Shown: one piece after another, positions 62,036 through 64,000 of the stretch
How the letters are laid out: every line of letters starts with the position of its first letter
How positions within the stretch are numbered: position 1 is the stretch's first letter
NCBI RefSeq assembly: GCF_029854195.1
Contig: NZ_CP122960.1
Span: 3,292,001 to 3,356,000 of the forward strand
Length of the DNA stretch: 64,000 nt
Direction: 5' to 3'
Origin: Amylibacter sp. IMCC11727
Lineage (GTDB): Bacteria > Pseudomonadota > Alphaproteobacteria > Rhodobacterales > Rhodobacteraceae
Made by a program: the position numbers and the translations under genes
Notes under the pieces: model-generated
The model's input: only the letters and a program-made list of their open reading frames with translations
Told to the model about the DNA's origin: nothing
Database searches by the model: none

Positions 62036-63571
62036 ATGGAAATGACTTACGCGCTCGAACTTAACGATGTGTCCAAATCTTTTGGCCTCGTCCACGCGAA
62101 TAAAGACATTGATTTGGCGGTTTCCGCAGGATCCATTCACGGCATTATCGGGGAAAACGGCGCAGGAAAATCCACCCTGATGAACATCATCTATGGGATG
62201 CACCGCGCCGATAAAGGCACCATTGCATTCGGTGGCAAACAGGTGGATGTGCGTTCTTCCGCAGATGCTATCGAACATGGCATCGGCATGGTTCACCAAC
62301 ACTTTATGCTGGTCCCGACCTTTACCGTTTTAGAAAACGTCATGCTCGGCTCCGAAGGGGGGCTAACACTGACCGAAGGTCGTGCCACCGCCCTTGAACG
62401 GCTTACGCATCTGTCCTCAACCTATAACCTTAATGTAGACCCGCACGCACTGGTGTCCGATCTGAATGTGGGCCAGCGCCAACGGGTCGAAATCATTAAA
62501 GCACTGAAAGGCGGGGCCAAGGTTCTGATCCTTGATGAACCCACAGGGGTGTTGACCCCGCAAGAAGCCGACCAATTATTCGAAATCCTCAAGGTGCTGC
62601 GCGACGACGGGGTGTCTGTGCTGCTGATTACCCATAAACTGACCGAAATCATGGACATCACCGACACGGTATCCATTATGCGCCAAGGCGAAATGGTCGG
62701 GCACCGTAAAACGGCGGACACGTCCCCGCAGGAATTGGCCGAACTCATGGTCGGGCGCGAAGTCCTGCTCGAAGTGGACCACACCCCCGCCAAACCTGCC
62801 GAAGTCCGCTTTTCTGCCAAGAACCTCGGCTATACCAACAGCCAAGGCGTGGTGGAGTTGGAGGATATCAACTTCGAGGTTCGCTCCGGTGAAATCCTTG
62901 GCGTGGCAGGGGTGTCTGGCAACGGACAAACCCAATTGATGGAAACCCTCGCAGGGATGTTGCCGCTGACCACGGGTTCGATCAACGTGCTGGGCACGGA
63001 AGTAACCAACCAAGACGCCACCAACCCGCGCAAAATCCGCGATCTTGGCGTGGGCCACATTCCCGAAGACCGCCACACCCACGGCCTGATCCTGAATTTC
63101 GAGGCGCGCGAAAATATGATCCTCGGCTTTCATGAAACGGATTTAGCGGGCAGCGGTAAGCTGTTTAACTACGCCGATATTCAGCGGAACTGTGAAGACA
63201 AAATGGCCCATTACGATGTGCGCCCGTCTAACCCCCGACTGAGCGCCGCCAACTTTTCAGGGGGCAACCAACAGAAAATCGTGATCGCACGCGAATTTTC
63301 CGCCAATCCTGGTGTTCTGCTTGTTGGCCAGCCCACACGGGGCGTCGATGTGGGCGCCATTGAATTTATCCACAAACAACTGCTGGAACTGCGCGATGCT
63401 GGCTGTGCAATTCTGCTGGTCTCCGTAGAACTCGACGAAGTCATGTCCCTGTCAGACCGCATCATGGTCCTGTGCGATGGCCAAAACGTTGGCATCATTG
63501 ATGCAGACAAAGCAGACAGATCAACGCTCGGCCTGATGATGGCGGGTCAAAAACAAGAGGCCGCCGCATGA
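62036..63571 (+). CDS. Nucleoside ABC transporter, duplicated ATPase
   Basis: A 511-residue protein with two ATPase modules. The first has GENGAGKST, DLNVGQRQRV (in place of LSGGQ) and LILDEPT; the second has GVSGNGQTQ in place of a normal Walker A and FSGGNQQKIVIAREF. This is the layout of nucleoside/sugar importers of the RbsA/YufO type. An ATG two codons in (62042) may be the start. It overlaps the permease gene by 4 bases. Confidence 0.92.
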   Translation: MEMTYALELNDVSKSFGLVHANKDIDLAVSAGSIHGIIGENGAGKSTLMNIIYGMHRADKGTIAFGGKQVDVRSSADAIEHGIGMVHQHFMLVPTFTVLENVMLGSEGGLTLTEGRATALERLTHLSSTYNLNVDPHALVSDLNVGQRQRVEIIKALKGGAKVLILDEPTGVLTPQEADQLFEILKVLRDDGVSVLLITHKLTEIMDITDTVSIMRQGEMVGHRKTADTSPQELAELMVGREVLLEVDHTPAKPAEVRFSAKNLGYTNSQGVVELEDINFEVRSGEILGVAGVSGNGQTQLMETLAGMLPLTTGSINVLGTEVTNQDATNPRKIRDLGVGHIPEDRHTHGLILNFEARENMILGFHETDLAGSGKLFNYADIQRNCEDKMAHYDVRPSNPRLSAANFSGGNQQKIVIAREFSANPGVLLVGQPTRGVDVGAIEFIHKQLLELRDAGCAILLVSVELDEVMSLSDRIMVLCDGQNVGIIDADKADRSTLGLMMAGQKQEAAA

Positions 63572-64000
63572 GCAAGCCGACTCCTCCATTGCCCCGCTGG
63601 GCCGATATCTTGCTGCTGCCGCTGATAAATTTGCTGGCAGCCTTAACGGTGTGTGGCCTAGTCATATTTGCCATCGGAGAAAACCCATTTGCCGCGCTGA
63701 AGGTTATGATCAACGGCGCGTTTGTTTACCAAGGCGCGCTCGGTTACACGCTGTTTTACACCACCAGCTTTATCTTTACGGGTCTGGCGGTTGCGATGGC
63801 CTTCCACGCTATGCTCTTTAACATCGGTGCCGAAGGTCAGGCATCGTTGGGGGGGCTTGGGGCCACATTGGTGGCCTTCGCACTGGCACCTGTCTCTGGC
63901 TTTCTTGCCCTCCCGCTTGCGGTTGCTGGTGCCGCCGTGTTTGGGGCGGCTTGGGGCATTGTGCCTGGATACCTGCAAGCCAAACGCGGCTCGCATATCG
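63568..64000 (+). CDS. Nucleoside ABC transporter, permease (cut by window edge)
   Basis: The ATG at 63568 overlaps the preceding stop (ATGA). The 144 residues visible start MSKPTPPLPRWADILLLPLINLLAAL and contain MAFHAMLFNIGAEGQASLGGLGATLVAFAL, the typical EGQ motif of branched-chain/nucleoside BPD_transp_2 permeases. The rest lies beyond the window. Confidence 0.9.
   Translation, partial: MSKPTPPLPRWADILLLPLINLLAALTVCGLVIFAIGENPFAALKVMINGAFVYQGALGYTLFYTTSFIFTGLAVAMAFHAMLFNIGAEGQASLGGLGATLVAFALAPVSGFLALPLAVAGAAVFGAAWGIVPGYLQAKRGSHI

Noticed and set aside
1..64000. CRISPR arrays, prophage or complete insertion sequences
   Set aside because: No regularly spaced repeats, Cas-like proteins, phage structural genes or transposases were seen in any frame.

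Overview
The window looks like chromosomal DNA of a marine alphaproteobacterium of the Roseobacter group (Rhodobacterales). The grounds are a moderate GC content, the compact petABC (cytochrome bc1) operon with a GTG-started Rieske gene, roseobacter-type adenine deaminase and creatinase sequences, a DctPQM TRAP transporter with an extended DctM, and many ATP-binding-cassette and TRAP uptake systems for organic nitrogen and carbon. This assignment is inference from gene content. I see no prophage, integron or CRISPR array and no intact insertion sequence; most of the window is ordinary core genome with some accessory islands.

Layout. 1-10.4 kb: amidotransferase, yidD, creatinase behind a long structured leader, a lipoprotein preceded by a 28-codon small ORF, ttcA, oxyR, then yidC-MOSC-engB, an alpha/beta hydrolase and a dehydrogenase. 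10.4-19 kb (minus strand): pbpC coupled to a giant alpha-2-macroglobulin gene, then an RsbW-like kinase and a STAS antagonist. 19-22.5 kb: a thiolase facing a three-gene minus-strand operon that encodes an exported caspase-fold protein and two unknown envelope proteins. 22.6-30.8 kb: adenine deaminase and AMP nucleosidase (AMP to adenine to hypoxanthine), HU, an esterase, dimethylarginine hydrolase, a drug/metabolite exporter, and a CcdA-like/thioredoxin pair. 30.9-38.5 kb: aroC, DUF2254, a disordered tail-anchored protein, the TPP riboswitch with thiBPQ, and trmL. 38.7-43.2 kb: petABC and an animal-type haem peroxidase. 43.2-46.4 kb: two glutathione S-transferases with small unknown genes. 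46.5-50.5 kb: mtaB-dapF, tRNA-Lys, and a type III polyketide synthase coupled to an isoprenylcysteine-methyltransferase-like gene. 50.5-58.1 kb: a YHS protein, dctBD and dctPQM, and an SCP2 protein. 58.2-64 kb: a nucleoside uptake and breakdown cluster (sugar kinase, nucleoside hydrolase, 2-oxoglutarate oxygenase, BMP-family ABC importer) that runs off the right edge.

Themes. Several loci scavenge nitrogenous compounds: creatine, methylated arginines, adenine/AMP and nucleosides. The least explained parts are the exported caspase-like operon (20267-22519), the nested inverted repeats and competing Shine-Dalgarno pairing in the creatinase leader (1054-1302), the polyketide synthase/methyltransferase pair, the oxygenase inside the nucleoside operon, and a terminator hairpin that contains the ribosome-binding site of the following gene (57748-57777). 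All function calls come from reading the translated sequences and motifs; no database search was run.
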